NCBI RefSeq assembly: GCF_963666015.1 | Contig: NZ_OY762555.1 | Coordinates: forward strand, 248,001-312,000 | DNA from: an uncultured Sphaerochaeta sp. | GTDB lineage: Bacteria; Spirochaetota; Spirochaetia; Sphaerochaetales; Sphaerochaetaceae | Direction: 5' to 3' | Length of the DNA: 64,000 nucleotides | In this document: in pieces, positions 26,220 through 35,710 of the stretch | Layout: every line of letters begins with the position of its first letter | Position numbering within the stretch: position 1 is the stretch's first letter | Notes under the pieces: generated by a model | The model's database searches: none | Told to the model about the DNA's origin: nothing | What the model saw: the letters and a program-made list of their open reading frames with translations, nothing else | Position numbers and translations under genes: made by a program

Positions 26220-27212
26220 ATGAGAAGCCTCGTTCGTTTTCTTTGCCTTGGTATTCTGGTCAGTTTCATTTCTCTTACACTTGGATGTAGCCTTGGTTCC
26301 GGTGAAACAGCCGAAATTACACTGAATGCGGTGGTTACTGGTGAGGGGACTGTTGAAAAAGCTGTGGATGAAGATGCATGGGAATCGGTAAACATCTCTC
26401 CATCCTTCTATAAAATGCTTATAACCTATTTTGCCTTGGAACGTGATGATGGATTGAAAGTCACATTGGTGGATGAAGAGAGCGCAGAACTTCTTGATTT
26501 TTCCGGTTCTGTTGGGGCAGATGGTCTCTTCCTTGCCAGGAAAGCAATACCCACCGGTACCTATGCGGCCTATGAGATGAGCTTCACTTACCTGGAGATG
26601 GATGTATTGTGTTCCTTCAATGTTCCTTTCTGGTCGACCGATGCTGCCCACGCTCTGGTAACAGCTACCCATGATACAGGTGGTTCCCCCTCCCATGCTA
26701 GCTACACCATTCGTCAGTATTTCAATGTTGATGGACAGTTCCAGAAACGGGACATGGTGGTAAATGCAGGGACCGAGAAATCGCCCAACTGGGTATGGAT
26801 GAGAAGGGAGCTGGAGAATTCAGAGGGGAACCGAAAGTTCTTCCTTGATCAGGAAACGCATCCCTACCAAGGATGCATCGACCTTTTTGCTGATGAGGAT
26901 TTCTGGGGTGCAAACGATACATTGGATGATGAAGAGCCCAAGATCATCATAAAGAGTGGCAGCACCACTGGTGGTCTGGATGCATCGATCACTACCTTTA
27001 CTGTCTCGGTGCCAAAGACCCTCCTGATAACAGTTGATGTAACCAACTCCTTTAATTTCTGGGAAGACTCCACCAATAGTACCTATTACAACCGCACCCT
27101 CGACTTTGGACCATCCTATGATGAAATTCCCATAGGTGAGGGTGCTATTGAATATTATGGGGATAAAGGGTTCCACCCCTTCATGCCGAAGTTCAATCTG
27201 AAAATGCTGTAG
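26220..27212 (+). CDS. Lipoprotein of unknown function
   Basis: 330 residues. GGGAGGT lies five bases before the ATG at 26220. A signal peptide with a lipobox (LTLGC) predicts lipid anchoring. The mature part appears all-beta, with many Thr/Ser/Asp strands, and may be two immunoglobulin-like or DUF4382-type sandwich domains, but I cannot assign a family. It stands alone between divergent and convergent neighbours. Its 3' end abuts the remains of a DsrE-family gene on the other strand. Confidence 0.75.
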   Translation: MRSLVRFLCLGILVSFISLTLGCSLGSGETAEITLNAVVTGEGTVEKAVDEDAWESVNISPSFYKMLITYFALERDDGLKVTLVDEESAELLDFSGSVGADGLFLARKAIPTGTYAAYEMSFTYLEMDVLCSFNVPFWSTDAAHALVTATHDTGGSPSHASYTIRQYFNVDGQFQKRDMVVNAGTEKSPNWVWMRRELENSEGNRKFFLDQETHPYQGCIDLFADEDFWGANDTLDDEEPKIIIKSGSTTGGLDASITTFTVSVPKTLLITVDVTNSFNFWEDSTNSTYYNRTLDFGPSYDEIPIGEGAIEYYGDKGFHPFMPKFNLKML

Positions 27213-27214
27213 AG

Positions 27215-27576
27215 CACTTGGAATATGAGTACCTTGCCGCTGTCTGTAGCTTACTCGGCAAGGGCAGCTTTCTCAGTGAAAAATATGGTTTGTTCTTATG
27301 GATACCACATCAGGCAATAGAAGTATCGCAAACCCTTGCCCGAAGGTCTTTTGCAATCAGGTCACGAAATATCCGCGATAAGTCCTGGTCATACTCGAGT
27401 GGCTTCTTGTTTGAATCACGGGCAATATCGACAGAATCATTCATCAGGAAGATTCGAACTGTATGATCTGTTATCTGCAGTTGTCCAGCATGACGAAGGG
27501 CATTTCATATTACATCGCCCCCATCATAGGGAACATGATTGAAAATCATGAACATGCTACTCGCGATGCTACTCAT
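27215..27576 (-). pseudogene. Decayed DsrE-family gene downstream of acetolactate synthase
   Basis: Translating the minus strand from the ATG at 27576 (which overlaps the acetolactate synthase stop as ATGA) gives a protein with DsrE/YchN-like features: IFNHVPYDGGDVI, NALRHAGQ, VRIFLMNDSVDIARD and a (V)CDTS-CGIH segment in the place of the usual C-x-x-C region. It is broken by TGA at 27505-27507 (Trp expected), TGA at 27310-27312, a frameshift, and TAA at 27251-27253 in the shifted frame just before a conserved-looking GKVLIF ending. Four lesions make expression of a full protein unlikely. It was probably once the distal gene of the acetolactate synthase transcript. Confidence 0.75.
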
Positions 27577-29300
27577 GGTGTATCCTTTTCCTTTATAAAC
27601 GGACCAAGGTCCATATCTGCATAGGAAGCTCCAGGTCGTACAACCGGGTACAGCACTTCCTTACGGTCGGTAATCACCTCAAGTAAGCATGGTCCTGTGC
27701 TCTCGAGCCATTGCTTGAGCGCAGGTACTATGTCATCTTTCTGTTCAATCCTTCTGCTGAAGGAGAAACCACACAGGTCCGCAATCTTCGCAAAATTGAC
27801 ATCTTCATTTCTACAGGTTGCAGAGTGCCGACCTTCATATGAAGCATCCTCAAGATTGTAGACCATGCCATCGGCATGGTTGTTCAGGAGGAGTATCTTG
27901 ATGGGAAGGCAGTTGGTTCCAATCGTGAAAAGCTCACCCATATTCATCCTGAAACTTCCGTCCCCATCCACTACAATTACCTGTTTATCCATATTGGCGT
28001 GTACGGCTCCAACAGCAAGTGGCATTCCACTTCCCATGGTCCCAAAGGCACCACAGGTCAGAAAAGAACGAGGCCTTTGGCATCGAATGTACTGAGCAGA
28101 GAACAACTGATGATTACCAACTCCTGTGGTAATGATGGTAGATTCGTCGATAAGCGTATCCAAGGTACGTAAGACCTGTGCCATCTGAATGGTGTCAGAC
28201 TCAGTATTGTATGCGAGCGGCCACCGACGTTTCAGATCTGCAGCATGCTCTCTCCACGCGTCAATGGTGAGCCTGAGTTCATGGGTGTCGGCCCAATCGC
28301 AGAGGTCATGAAGAATGGTTGCAGCATCTCCAATGAAGGAGAACACCGGTTGTCTTTCTCCTCGAATTTGTTGCACCTTGTCGGCGTGGATGTCGATGAA
28401 TGCAATTTTTGCCTGAATGGCAAAGCCAACTTTTTCCGCAACACGGTCATCCCAGCGGACTCCAATGGCGAGAAAGAGGTCGTTCTCCTGGATGATCTTG
28501 TTGGCGGCAGGTGTACCAAACATACCGAGCATCCCAAGATTGGTATCTTCACGCTCACTCACCACCCCTTTTGCCATCAAGGTATTTACTGATGGAATCG
28601 AAAACCTTGCATTGAATCGTCTGATGGCTTCACTGCCACGTTCACTGTTAACTCCTCCACCCAAATACAAGAGTGGGTGATCAGCTTCCATGAGCAGGTT
28701 AAAAAATTGTTTGCATTGTGAGGCAGAGAGATGGACATCTTGATCATAAATGGTGCTGAACTGTGCAAGGGGGAGTGCTTCATACCCGGCTGCTTTTTGT
28801 TGCAGGTTCATGGGAAGGTCGATGACCACCGGTCCACGTTTTCCTGATTGTGCCAGAAAATAAGCATCCTTGATCACTTTTTCAAGGTTGTTCAATGCTT
28901 TAACGGAGTACACTTTTTTGGCTGTTGGGCCAAAAACTGAGGCAACATCAATATGTTGGAACGAGTCAGTACCAAGCTTGTGCTCTGGTACCTGTCCAGC
29001 TATTACCACCAGGGGGATGCTGTCAGCGTAGCTGTCAGCTACAGCTGTCAGTGCATTGGTGATAGCCGGACCACTGGTCACAATGGCAACACCGACTTGC
29101 TCACTGCTCCTGGAGTATCCTGCAGCACTGAAGGCCGCACACTGCTCATTGGCATTCACGACAATCTTTATCGAGCTCTTTGCAAGCTCATCCATGACCG
29201 GCAGAATAGCTGCTCCTGTATATCCGAAGATATACTGTACACCCAGATCCTCAAGGCTTCGTGCAATAATCTCTGCTCCGGTTTTGAGTTGTTTAGCCAT
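27573..29300 (-). CDS. Acetolactate synthase large subunit-like, ThDP-dependent enzyme
   Basis: 575 residues, the length of AHAS/IlvB catalytic subunits. It has the three ThDP-enzyme domains: N-terminal PYR domain with the catalytic Glu (NANEQCAAFSAAGYS), central FAD-like domain, and C-terminal PP domain with GDGSFRMNMGEL...NNHADGMV. The N-terminal loop reads GYTGAAILPV rather than the common GYPGGAILP, and TSGPAITN replaces SGPGATN, so the protein is somewhat diverged. It would condense pyruvate to acetolactate for branched-chain amino acid or overflow metabolism. No regulatory subunit gene (ilvN/H) follows. A DsrE-family pseudogene does. Start supported by AAAGGAG. Confidence 0.85.
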   Translation of the reverse strand: MAKQLKTGAEIIARSLEDLGVQYIFGYTGAAILPVMDELAKSSIKIVVNANEQCAAFSAAGYSRSSEQVGVAIVTSGPAITNALTAVADSYADSIPLVVIAGQVPEHKLGTDSFQHIDVASVFGPTAKKVYSVKALNNLEKVIKDAYFLAQSGKRGPVVIDLPMNLQQKAAGYEALPLAQFSTIYDQDVHLSASQCKQFFNLLMEADHPLLYLGGGVNSERGSEAIRRFNARFSIPSVNTLMAKGVVSEREDTNLGMLGMFGTPAANKIIQENDLFLAIGVRWDDRVAEKVGFAIQAKIAFIDIHADKVQQIRGERQPVFSFIGDAATILHDLCDWADTHELRLTIDAWREHAADLKRRWPLAYNTESDTIQMAQVLRTLDTLIDESTIITTGVGNHQLFSAQYIRCQRPRSFLTCGAFGTMGSGMPLAVGAVHANMDKQVIVVDGDGSFRMNMGELFTIGTNCLPIKILLLNNHADGMVYNLEDASYEGRHSATCRNEDVNFAKIADLCGFSFSRRIEQKDDIVPALKQWLESTGPCLLEVITDRKEVLYPVVRPGASYADMDLGPFIKEKDTP

Positions 29301-29450
29301 ACTGGACTCCTTTTTGGCATGCTAAAGAAATCTACACAAACAGTCAATTCTGTCGAACTACCATAGGTTCAGTTTGCTGAAATAATGAAAGGATTGACAA
29401 GAAAAACAGTTATTAGATGCTTCCTTTTCTTTTCTCCAAAGGCAGAAATT

Positions 29451-30833
29451 ATGATACGCTTGGGCATGATGGTTGATGAACAAAGAATAAGGAAACTCAA
29501 TACCAAGCCAACACTGCATGAAAAGCCGTATGTAGTGTATTGGATGCAGGCATCCGGGAGGGTGTATCAGAATGAAGCACTCTCGTTTGCAATAGAGACA
29601 GCAAATTCCCTACAGAAATCGTTGGTTGTTTATTTTGGAATTACTCCACATTTTGCAGGAGCCTCAGCCCGTCACTACCGCTTCATGCTGGAAGGTATTC
29701 GGGAGGTGGAGAAGGAATTGCAGGAGCGTTCAATACCCTTGATTGTCTCTTCTTTTGGGGTGGTGGAAGGATTGAAAAAGCTTCAATCAAGCATTGCCTG
29801 TCTTATAGTCGACAGGGCATACACCACCATCGAACGTTCTTGGAGAAAGGAGGCTTCCTCGCTCCTTGCCTGTACCGTCTATGAGGTAGAGGCGAATGTA
29901 GTAGTGCCTGTTGAGGCGGTGAGTGATAAGGAAGAATACTCTGCAGCAACCTTGAGAAGAAAGATTGAACCCATGATCTCCTACTTCGCTCAGGAAATAC
30001 CACTTCCTGAGATCATGGTGAAGAGTCACTTCTTTGATTTCCCCTTTGATTCAGCTGATCTTGAGGATATTCCATTGCTTGTTGAATCCCTGGGGATTGA
30101 ACAGAAGGGTAGTTCGGTTTTGCCTATAAGGGGGGGCAGTGCTGCAGCGCTCTATAAACTGGATGACTTCATCGAACATACTTTGGCAGGCTATGATGCA
30201 AAACGCAATGATCCTGCGCAGAACCACAGTAGTGGGCTCAGTGCATATCTTCATTTTGGCCAGATCAGCCCAGTTACCATCTACCACGCGGTTAAAGATC
30301 TGGATATCATTGATGTTCCGGCATTTCTGGAGCAGTTGATCGTCAGGCGTGAACTTGCCTATAACTTTGTTGCTTTCAACCCATTCTACAATCAGTATGA
30401 AGGGCTTCCCTCCTGGGCGAGGAAGAGCCTGGAGGTGCACGAGGCCGACCCAAGACCTGTTACCTATCGATATGAAGAGTTGGAGAGGGGGGAGACCCAT
30501 GACCCCTACTGGAATGCAGCACAGAAAGAGTTGGTTGTATTGGGTCAAATGCACAACTACCTGAGGATGTATTGGGGGAAAAAGATACTGGAGTGGAGCC
30601 CGACTCCCAAGCAGGGGTTTACCTGGGCACTGAAACTCAATAATACCTACCAGGCAGATGGACGTGATCCAAATGGGTATGCCGGTGTTGCCTGGTGTTT
30701 CGGCAAGCATGACCGTCCATGGGTTGAACGACCCATATTCGGAAATATCCGCTACATGAATGACAAGGGGCTGGAGCGAAAATTCAACATGAAAGCCTAT
30801 CTTCAGCGTATTGAGGCAGAGACATCCACCTAG
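29451..30833 (+). CDS. phr: Class II deoxyribodipyrimidine (CPD) photolyase
   Basis: About 460 residues. The class II pattern is clear: YWMQASGRVYQNEAL near the N-terminus, SGLSAYLHFGQISP, FLEQLIVRRELAYNF, and the FAD-binding end LKLNNTYQADGRDPNGYAGVAWCFGKHDRPW. It uses blue light and FADH- to split cyclobutane pyrimidine dimers. The start is uncertain: ATGs at 29451, 29466 and 29469 are in frame. The family N-terminus fits 29466/29469 best, and a TGATACGCT extended -10 element ends five bases before 29466. It converges on the dnaE2-like gene with a four-base overlap of stops. Confidence 0.9.
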   Translation: MIRLGMMVDEQRIRKLNTKPTLHEKPYVVYWMQASGRVYQNEALSFAIETANSLQKSLVVYFGITPHFAGASARHYRFMLEGIREVEKELQERSIPLIVSSFGVVEGLKKLQSSIACLIVDRAYTTIERSWRKEASSLLACTVYEVEANVVVPVEAVSDKEEYSAATLRRKIEPMISYFAQEIPLPEIMVKSHFFDFPFDSADLEDIPLLVESLGIEQKGSSVLPIRGGSAAALYKLDDFIEHTLAGYDAKRNDPAQNHSSGLSAYLHFGQISPVTIYHAVKDLDIIDVPAFLEQLIVRRELAYNFVAFNPFYNQYEGLPSWARKSLEVHEADPRPVTYRYEELERGETHDPYWNAAQKELVVLGQMHNYLRMYWGKKILEWSPTPKQGFTWALKLNNTYQADGRDPNGYAGVAWCFGKHDRPWVERPIFGNIRYMNDKGLERKFNMKAYLQRIEAETST

Positions 30834-33757
30834 GAGCCCAGTTTTCTCAGGTTCTGGACCTCTATGATAAGAGCACCCTCATCATTTTTTACCAGCCCAA
30901 ATACCAGTAGTGGCCAACGACCTGCCAGCAATGGGTAGAGACGATTGTAGAGAATCGGGAACAGTACCGTCTCATAGAGTGCCGTCTCATCCTCAAATGA
31001 GACAAAGCTCATGCTTTCTCCCGTCTTGGTCAATACCTGCTTCTGGGTTATCTGGTAGCCGATGAGCGTGACATATCGCTCTACATGCTGATCGATCTCT
31101 GAGGCCTTGATCCGATGAACTGATCTCAGGAGGTGTGCGTAGAGGACCAGGGGATGATGATTCCTGAGAAAGCCCAAGGATGCAAACTCCCGGTGGAGCT
31201 CTTCTTCACTGAAAGAGCGATGTACGGCAACAGGAAGTTGCTCTTTCTTACAATAGGGGAGAGGAGTGGAAAACAGGTCTGCCTGTTCATAGGATTGGTT
31301 CAAACGTGTGGAGGTAAGCAGGAGCTTGAGCTGTTCACTTCGTTTTCTCTCAGGTGCCAATGAGTCAAATGCGCCAGAGGATACCAGGGCCACTAGATCC
31401 TCCCTGTCCAGGGATATCCGGAGGGAAACTTCTTCCAAGGTGAAGAACCTCCCTCCTTGTTTTCGCTCCTCAATAATTCGCTTCATCGCTTTTCTGCTGA
31501 GTTCAGCGATGGCCATCAGGCCGATGATGAGGGTGTTTTCTTCTGCCCAATACGCAATTCTGCTGCTATTGATATCGGGGCCGGCTATGGTAAGGCCCAT
31601 TCTTCTTGCCTCACTGATGTACGCCTGTGGTCGGTAATATCCCCCTTGGTTGGTCAATACAGCAGCCATGAAATGGGCCGGGTGATGGACACGGAGGTAT
31701 GCACTTTGGAAGGATACCATTGCATAGCTTGCTGAGTGGGGTTTGCAAAAGGAGTAGCCATCGAAGGAGAGCATCATCAGCCAGATCTGTTCAGCAACAG
31801 GAGTGGTTACCCCACCAGCATGGCAACCTGCAAAAAACTGGTCCCTGAATGCCTGCAACCGTTTTCCTGCGGCTTTCTTTGCGATGACCTTGCGAAGTTG
31901 GTCGGCATCTGCTTGGGAAAATCCAGCCAGGGCAACGGCTGTCTTGGAGACATCTTCCTGATAACAAAGTATTCCATAGGTCTCATCGAGGATATAGGCA
32001 AGCCTGGGATGGAGCGGTTCCCATCGTTTGCCTTTCAAGCGTTGTACGTACTCATTGATGTACTTGTTTGCTGCAGGCCGTATAATGGAGGAATGGATGA
32101 CAATATGGGCAAAATCACCTCGTCCTGTTTTCTTCTGTAACTGTCTCATTGCAGGGGATTCAATGTAGAAGACACCCATCGAGTTCCCACAGGCAAGTGC
32201 ATCGATTGTATCAGCATCTTCTGCAGGGAGCCAGGTTCGCTCATCAATGAATACGCCCTCTTCCCGCAGGTTTTCCAAGGTATCACGAATGACTGCAAGG
32301 GATCGGTTGCCCAGGAGGTCGATCTTTACAAAGCCTGCTTGCTCTGTTCCATCCTTCTCCCAGCTCAGTAAGGGATAACCATCAGCTGAGCGAAGGATCG
32401 GGGCATAGCACGTTACTTCTTTAGGTGTGATGACCAACCCCCCACAGTGCATGGAGATCTCTTTGGGAAGCCGGTCAAGGGCTGAGGCTATATGGACGAT
32501 GGTCTGCCACAGGGGGTCAAGCAGTGCATCGACCCCCCGCATGAACAATGTCTCTTCTGCCTTGGTGATTTGTGCGTCACTCAGTCCATAGCAGCGGGCT
32601 GTTTCACGAATGGCGGAACGCAGACGGAACCGGTTGTGGTTGGCCACCCTCGCACAATGATCAATGCCAAAGCGTGCAAAGACTGCAGTAAAAATCCCAT
32701 CTCGCTCATCCCATGCAAAGTCAACATCAATGTCCGGTGGGTCCTGGCGGGAAGGGGAGAGAAATCGTTCAAAGTACAGATGATGGGCAATGGGATCCAC
32801 ATTGGTGATGAATAGACTGTAGGAGACGATGGATGCAGCTCCTGATCCCCTACCGCAGGTCCTGCTGCTCATCAGCACGATATCGTGCATCACCAGGAAA
32901 TAGGGAGCGAATCCCTTCTCGTTGATGATGCCCAGCTCATAATCGATGCGTTCCCCGATGGCGTCATTGATCTCCCCATAACGGTGCTCTGCACCTCGGT
33001 AGACCCGTCTTCTCAGTTCCTCCTCTGCACTCGATTGATCTTTGACCGGATAGGTTGGGAAGATGAGGGAAGAGGGAAAGGGGTCATACGGTCTGATTCG
33101 TTGTACATGTTCCATGGCCTCTGGCCAAGGCGCAAAGGACTGCTCCCACTCCCTCTGCTCAAGCAAGATGCCGCCCTTTTGGCAATATTCGTGTTCTGTA
33201 AGAGCACCCACACTTTTATGAAGGGCAATGGCTCGAAGTACCTGGTGGACCTCCCTTTGACTTTCGGCAAGAAGGAATGCTCCGTCAACGGCAAGAAGGG
33301 GAAGGCCAAGTCTCTTTGCAGCGGTTATGATCTGCAAGGAATCCGGGGTAATTGCGCCATAGATATCAGCTCTACTATCGGCAAGCTCGCTCAGGATTGC
33401 ACTGCTTGTGGTTGCCAACACAAGTCCCTTTGCAGTTTGCTTGAGTTTAGGAAGATACGAGAAAGAAGGATCAAGATTCCTCTTGCTGATGAGCTTGCAG
33501 AGCAGTTCATAGCCCACTTGGTCCTGTACAAAGGCGAAGAGGTCTCCCGTCTTCTCGGTAAGCAGGCACGCGCAGATAAGGGAGATTCCCCTCTCTTTTG
33601 CTGCTTCCCTGTAGACAGGATACCCATAGAGATTGTCACGGTCCGTAATGGCTGCCTGTTTTACCTGCATGGACTGTAGACGGTCGAAGAGTTCATCAAC
33701 CGAAACAGGGGAGAAGAGAAGGGAGTAGGCTGTGCTCAGGGCTAGGCGACTACGCAT
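30830..33757 (-). CDS. dnaE2: DnaE2/ImuC-type DNA polymerase III alpha subunit
   Basis: 975 residues, shorter than replicative DnaE and close to the error-prone DnaE2 class. It has an N-terminal PHP domain that lacks some metal-ligand His residues (starts SRLALSTAYSLL), a palm with the catalytic PDIDVDF, the fingers motif KPHSASYAMVS, a helix-hairpin-helix region and a C-terminal OB fold (VTLIGYQIT). Start taken at ATG 33757. A TTG two codons earlier is possible. It overlaps imuB by eight bases and is the last gene of a DUF72-imuB-dnaE2 operon. By family, this polymerase does translesion, mutagenic synthesis with the non-catalytic ImuB as its clamp adaptor. Confidence 0.88.
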   Translation of the reverse strand: MRSRLALSTAYSLLFSPVSVDELFDRLQSMQVKQAAITDRDNLYGYPVYREAAKERGISLICACLLTEKTGDLFAFVQDQVGYELLCKLISKRNLDPSFSYLPKLKQTAKGLVLATTSSAILSELADSRADIYGAITPDSLQIITAAKRLGLPLLAVDGAFLLAESQREVHQVLRAIALHKSVGALTEHEYCQKGGILLEQREWEQSFAPWPEAMEHVQRIRPYDPFPSSLIFPTYPVKDQSSAEEELRRRVYRGAEHRYGEINDAIGERIDYELGIINEKGFAPYFLVMHDIVLMSSRTCGRGSGAASIVSYSLFITNVDPIAHHLYFERFLSPSRQDPPDIDVDFAWDERDGIFTAVFARFGIDHCARVANHNRFRLRSAIRETARCYGLSDAQITKAEETLFMRGVDALLDPLWQTIVHIASALDRLPKEISMHCGGLVITPKEVTCYAPILRSADGYPLLSWEKDGTEQAGFVKIDLLGNRSLAVIRDTLENLREEGVFIDERTWLPAEDADTIDALACGNSMGVFYIESPAMRQLQKKTGRGDFAHIVIHSSIIRPAANKYINEYVQRLKGKRWEPLHPRLAYILDETYGILCYQEDVSKTAVALAGFSQADADQLRKVIAKKAAGKRLQAFRDQFFAGCHAGGVTTPVAEQIWLMMLSFDGYSFCKPHSASYAMVSFQSAYLRVHHPAHFMAAVLTNQGGYYRPQAYISEARRMGLTIAGPDINSSRIAYWAEENTLIIGLMAIAELSRKAMKRIIEERKQGGRFFTLEEVSLRISLDREDLVALVSSGAFDSLAPERKRSEQLKLLLTSTRLNQSYEQADLFSTPLPYCKKEQLPVAVHRSFSEEELHREFASLGFLRNHHPLVLYAHLLRSVHRIKASEIDQHVERYVTLIGYQITQKQVLTKTGESMSFVSFEDETALYETVLFPILYNRLYPLLAGRWPLLVFGLVKNDEGALIIEVQNLRKLGS

Positions 33758-34925
33758 GGGCAAGTGCTACCACATGGGTTAGGATGCCAGGACCAAACTT
33801 ATGGCGCATTCGGTCAACTGCCTGCTGCAGGGAATCAGAGCGATGCTGTGTATCGGGAAGAAAGAGGTCCAGGGTTGGGGCGAGTGGAGAGAGTTCGGCG
33901 AGGGAGAGAGAGCAAGAGAGAATACGCACCCTCCGGCTTGCTGCCAGCTGTGCAACCTTCCATGCGACAAGGGCTATTTCATGGTCATAAACCCATTGTC
34001 CCTTTGTACGATGGGAAGCCTCACTTCTCCTTCCATCACTGTAGAGCAACGCTATGTGAATCTTTGCCGAACCAAGTCCTGCAGCTCTCATAGCCAATGC
34101 AGCATCCTCCCCAGCTGTAACCACAGCGGCCTTGAGAGCATTCATATCGAGTATTGGTTCAGCAAAGCTGATTTTTCTCTGCACAACCCGCTTCTCCGGC
34201 AATCCGTTTTGTAATGGACTGTTATCCAGTCCACGGGCGGCATCACGAAGGGCAAGACCACGTTTTCCCAGGAAGGAGAGAACCTGATCATCTTCCAAGG
34301 CGGCGATCTGGCCAATTGTCGTAATTCCTGCAACTGAGAGTAGCCGGGCAGTGGAGGAGCCCACACCACTCAGCAAGGAGACATCCTGCCAAGCAAGGAA
34401 TGAGGCCTCATCTCCCTCCCTGACCTCAATAAGTCCGGCAGGTCGGGTGGTACGGGTACCCACCTTTGCAACTAGTTTATTGGAAGCAACTGCCACAGAG
34501 GCCTCAAGATTCAGCTTTTTCCTAATCTCGCTCTGGATCTGTACCGCGCTATCCACCACCGGGCCAAAGAGACGGGTGGTTCCCTGCATGTCCAGATAGA
34601 TATGTCCTCCCCGGTCGCACTGGATGCTGGGAGAATACTCCTGTGCGATGGAGGTGATTGCTGTATCGGCTTTCGCCGTGCTCTGATTGTCCCAGGGAAG
34701 CACCTGCAGGGAGGGGATCATCTGCTTTGCAAAGCGCAGGGGCATGCCTGCCCGTATCCCCTCTTCCCATGCTCTGTGGGATGGAGTGAGTACCACAGTC
34801 CTTGCTGAACCCTCATGGGCAACCACAAAGGGGGTGTCAGCAAGACTTGGATTCTTTGCCACCGCTACTGCTGCTGCAAAGTCGGTTACATTGATATGGA
34901 TGATGCTTGCACCTGCTCTTTGCAT
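33750..34925 (-). CDS. imuB: ImuB-like, catalytically inactive Y-family polymerase paralogue
   Basis: 391 residues with a Y-family fold. The palm carboxylates are lost: aligned with DinB, Asp8 is Asn12 (IHINVTDF), and the SLDE catalytic pair is replaced by RGGH at residues 105-108. The helix-hairpin-helix region (LLSGVGSSTARLLSVAGI) and little finger remain. TLDLFL (about 351-356) resembles a beta-clamp-binding peptide. These traits match ImuB, which tethers the DnaE2 polymerase to the clamp during SOS mutagenesis. GGGAGG lies six bases before the ATG. The 40-base overlap with the DUF72 gene has no alternative start that would avoid it, so coupling seems real. No ImuA homologue is present here. 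Confidence 0.85.
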   Translation of the reverse strand: MQRAGASIIHINVTDFAAAVAVAKNPSLADTPFVVAHEGSARTVVLTPSHRAWEEGIRAGMPLRFAKQMIPSLQVLPWDNQSTAKADTAITSIAQEYSPSIQCDRGGHIYLDMQGTTRLFGPVVDSAVQIQSEIRKKLNLEASVAVASNKLVAKVGTRTTRPAGLIEVREGDEASFLAWQDVSLLSGVGSSTARLLSVAGITTIGQIAALEDDQVLSFLGKRGLALRDAARGLDNSPLQNGLPEKRVVQRKISFAEPILDMNALKAAVVTAGEDAALAMRAAGLGSAKIHIALLYSDGRRSEASHRTKGQWVYDHEIALVAWKVAQLAASRRVRILSCSLSLAELSPLAPTLDLFLPDTQHRSDSLQQAVDRMRHKFGPGILTHVVALAHA

Positions 34926-35710
34926 GCCTTGCCTCCCACTGCCAACTGGTATAACGTCAGTGCATTGGCTACTGCCTGACCCCTCCTATGGTTGTTGAAG
35001 TAGATGAGCACCTTCTGTGCATGTGTGGTAAATGACTGTATACGCCCAAACAGGCTGGCAAGCTCTTTCTCACTGTAGAGATAGTCGTAGCGGCTTGCGC
35101 TGTCCGATCCCCACCATGTCTCCTCATTCCTGCCGTGCAGCCTGATGTATGCCAGTGAGTTGCTGGTTTTAACATCCATCATGGGTGGGTTGCCTTTCAC
35201 TGGGGGAAGGTCAAGAGAAGCAAGGGCAATATTCCTCTCTCGTAGTGAGTCGATTGTGCGGTTGTTGTACCAGCTGCTGTTCCTGAACTCGATGGCAAGC
35301 GGGAATGGGGAGAGGGATTTCAGGAGTGAGTCCAGATATTTTCGCTCTCCCACTTCATAGTGGAAAGAGTAGGGGAATTGCAGGAGTACAGCACTGAGTA
35401 CCTGGTTTTCCACCAGCGGTTCAAGGGCATGGGAAAACAGAAGCGATTGGTTCCTCCATGAGGAAGGCTCAATAGTATGGGTGAGGCTCTGGTGGGCTTT
35501 GATGGAGAATTGGAGGGATGGCGCACTCTTATGCATTGCTGCAAGTTGGGGAGCCTCTGGCATACGATAGTAGCTGAAGTTCAGCTCCACTGTGGGAAAC
35601 AGCTCAGCATAGTGGGCGAGAAAATCCTCGCGTTTGGTCCCCTGTGCATATACTGGTCCTATCCACTCGGTATAGCTGTAGCCTGAAGTTCCAATCAAAA
35701 CAATACTCAT
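34886..35710 (-). CDS. DUF72 protein upstream of imuB-dnaE2
   Basis: 274 residues of the DUF72 TIM-barrel family (GTSGYSYTEW start, ELNFSYYRMP, AIEFRNSSW, YIRLHGRNEETWWG, YFNNHRRGQAVANA). The biochemical role of DUF72 is not established. It is frequently found near DNA repair genes, and here it is the first gene of the imuB-dnaE2 operon, overlapping imuB by 40 bases. A 9-bp inverted repeat lies directly before its start codon (35711-35749). A TATATC element ends six bases before the ATG. Confidence 0.85.
   Translation of the reverse strand: MSIVLIGTSGYSYTEWIGPVYAQGTKREDFLAHYAELFPTVELNFSYYRMPEAPQLAAMHKSAPSLQFSIKAHQSLTHTIEPSSWRNQSLLFSHALEPLVENQVLSAVLLQFPYSFHYEVGERKYLDSLLKSLSPFPLAIEFRNSSWYNNRTIDSLRERNIALASLDLPPVKGNPPMMDVKTSNSLAYIRLHGRNEETWWGSDSASRYDYLYSEKELASLFGRIQSFTTHAQKVLIYFNNHRRGQAVANALTLYQLAVGGKACKEQVQASSISM

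Noticed and set aside
27218..27466. Plus-strand 82-codon frame over the DsrE remnant
   Set aside because: It is a shadow of the minus-strand pseudogene. No ribosome-binding site and no protein-like composition.
32885..33679. 264-codon frame opposite dnaE2
   Set aside because: Antisense shadow of the polymerase PHP and palm region. No domain recognised.
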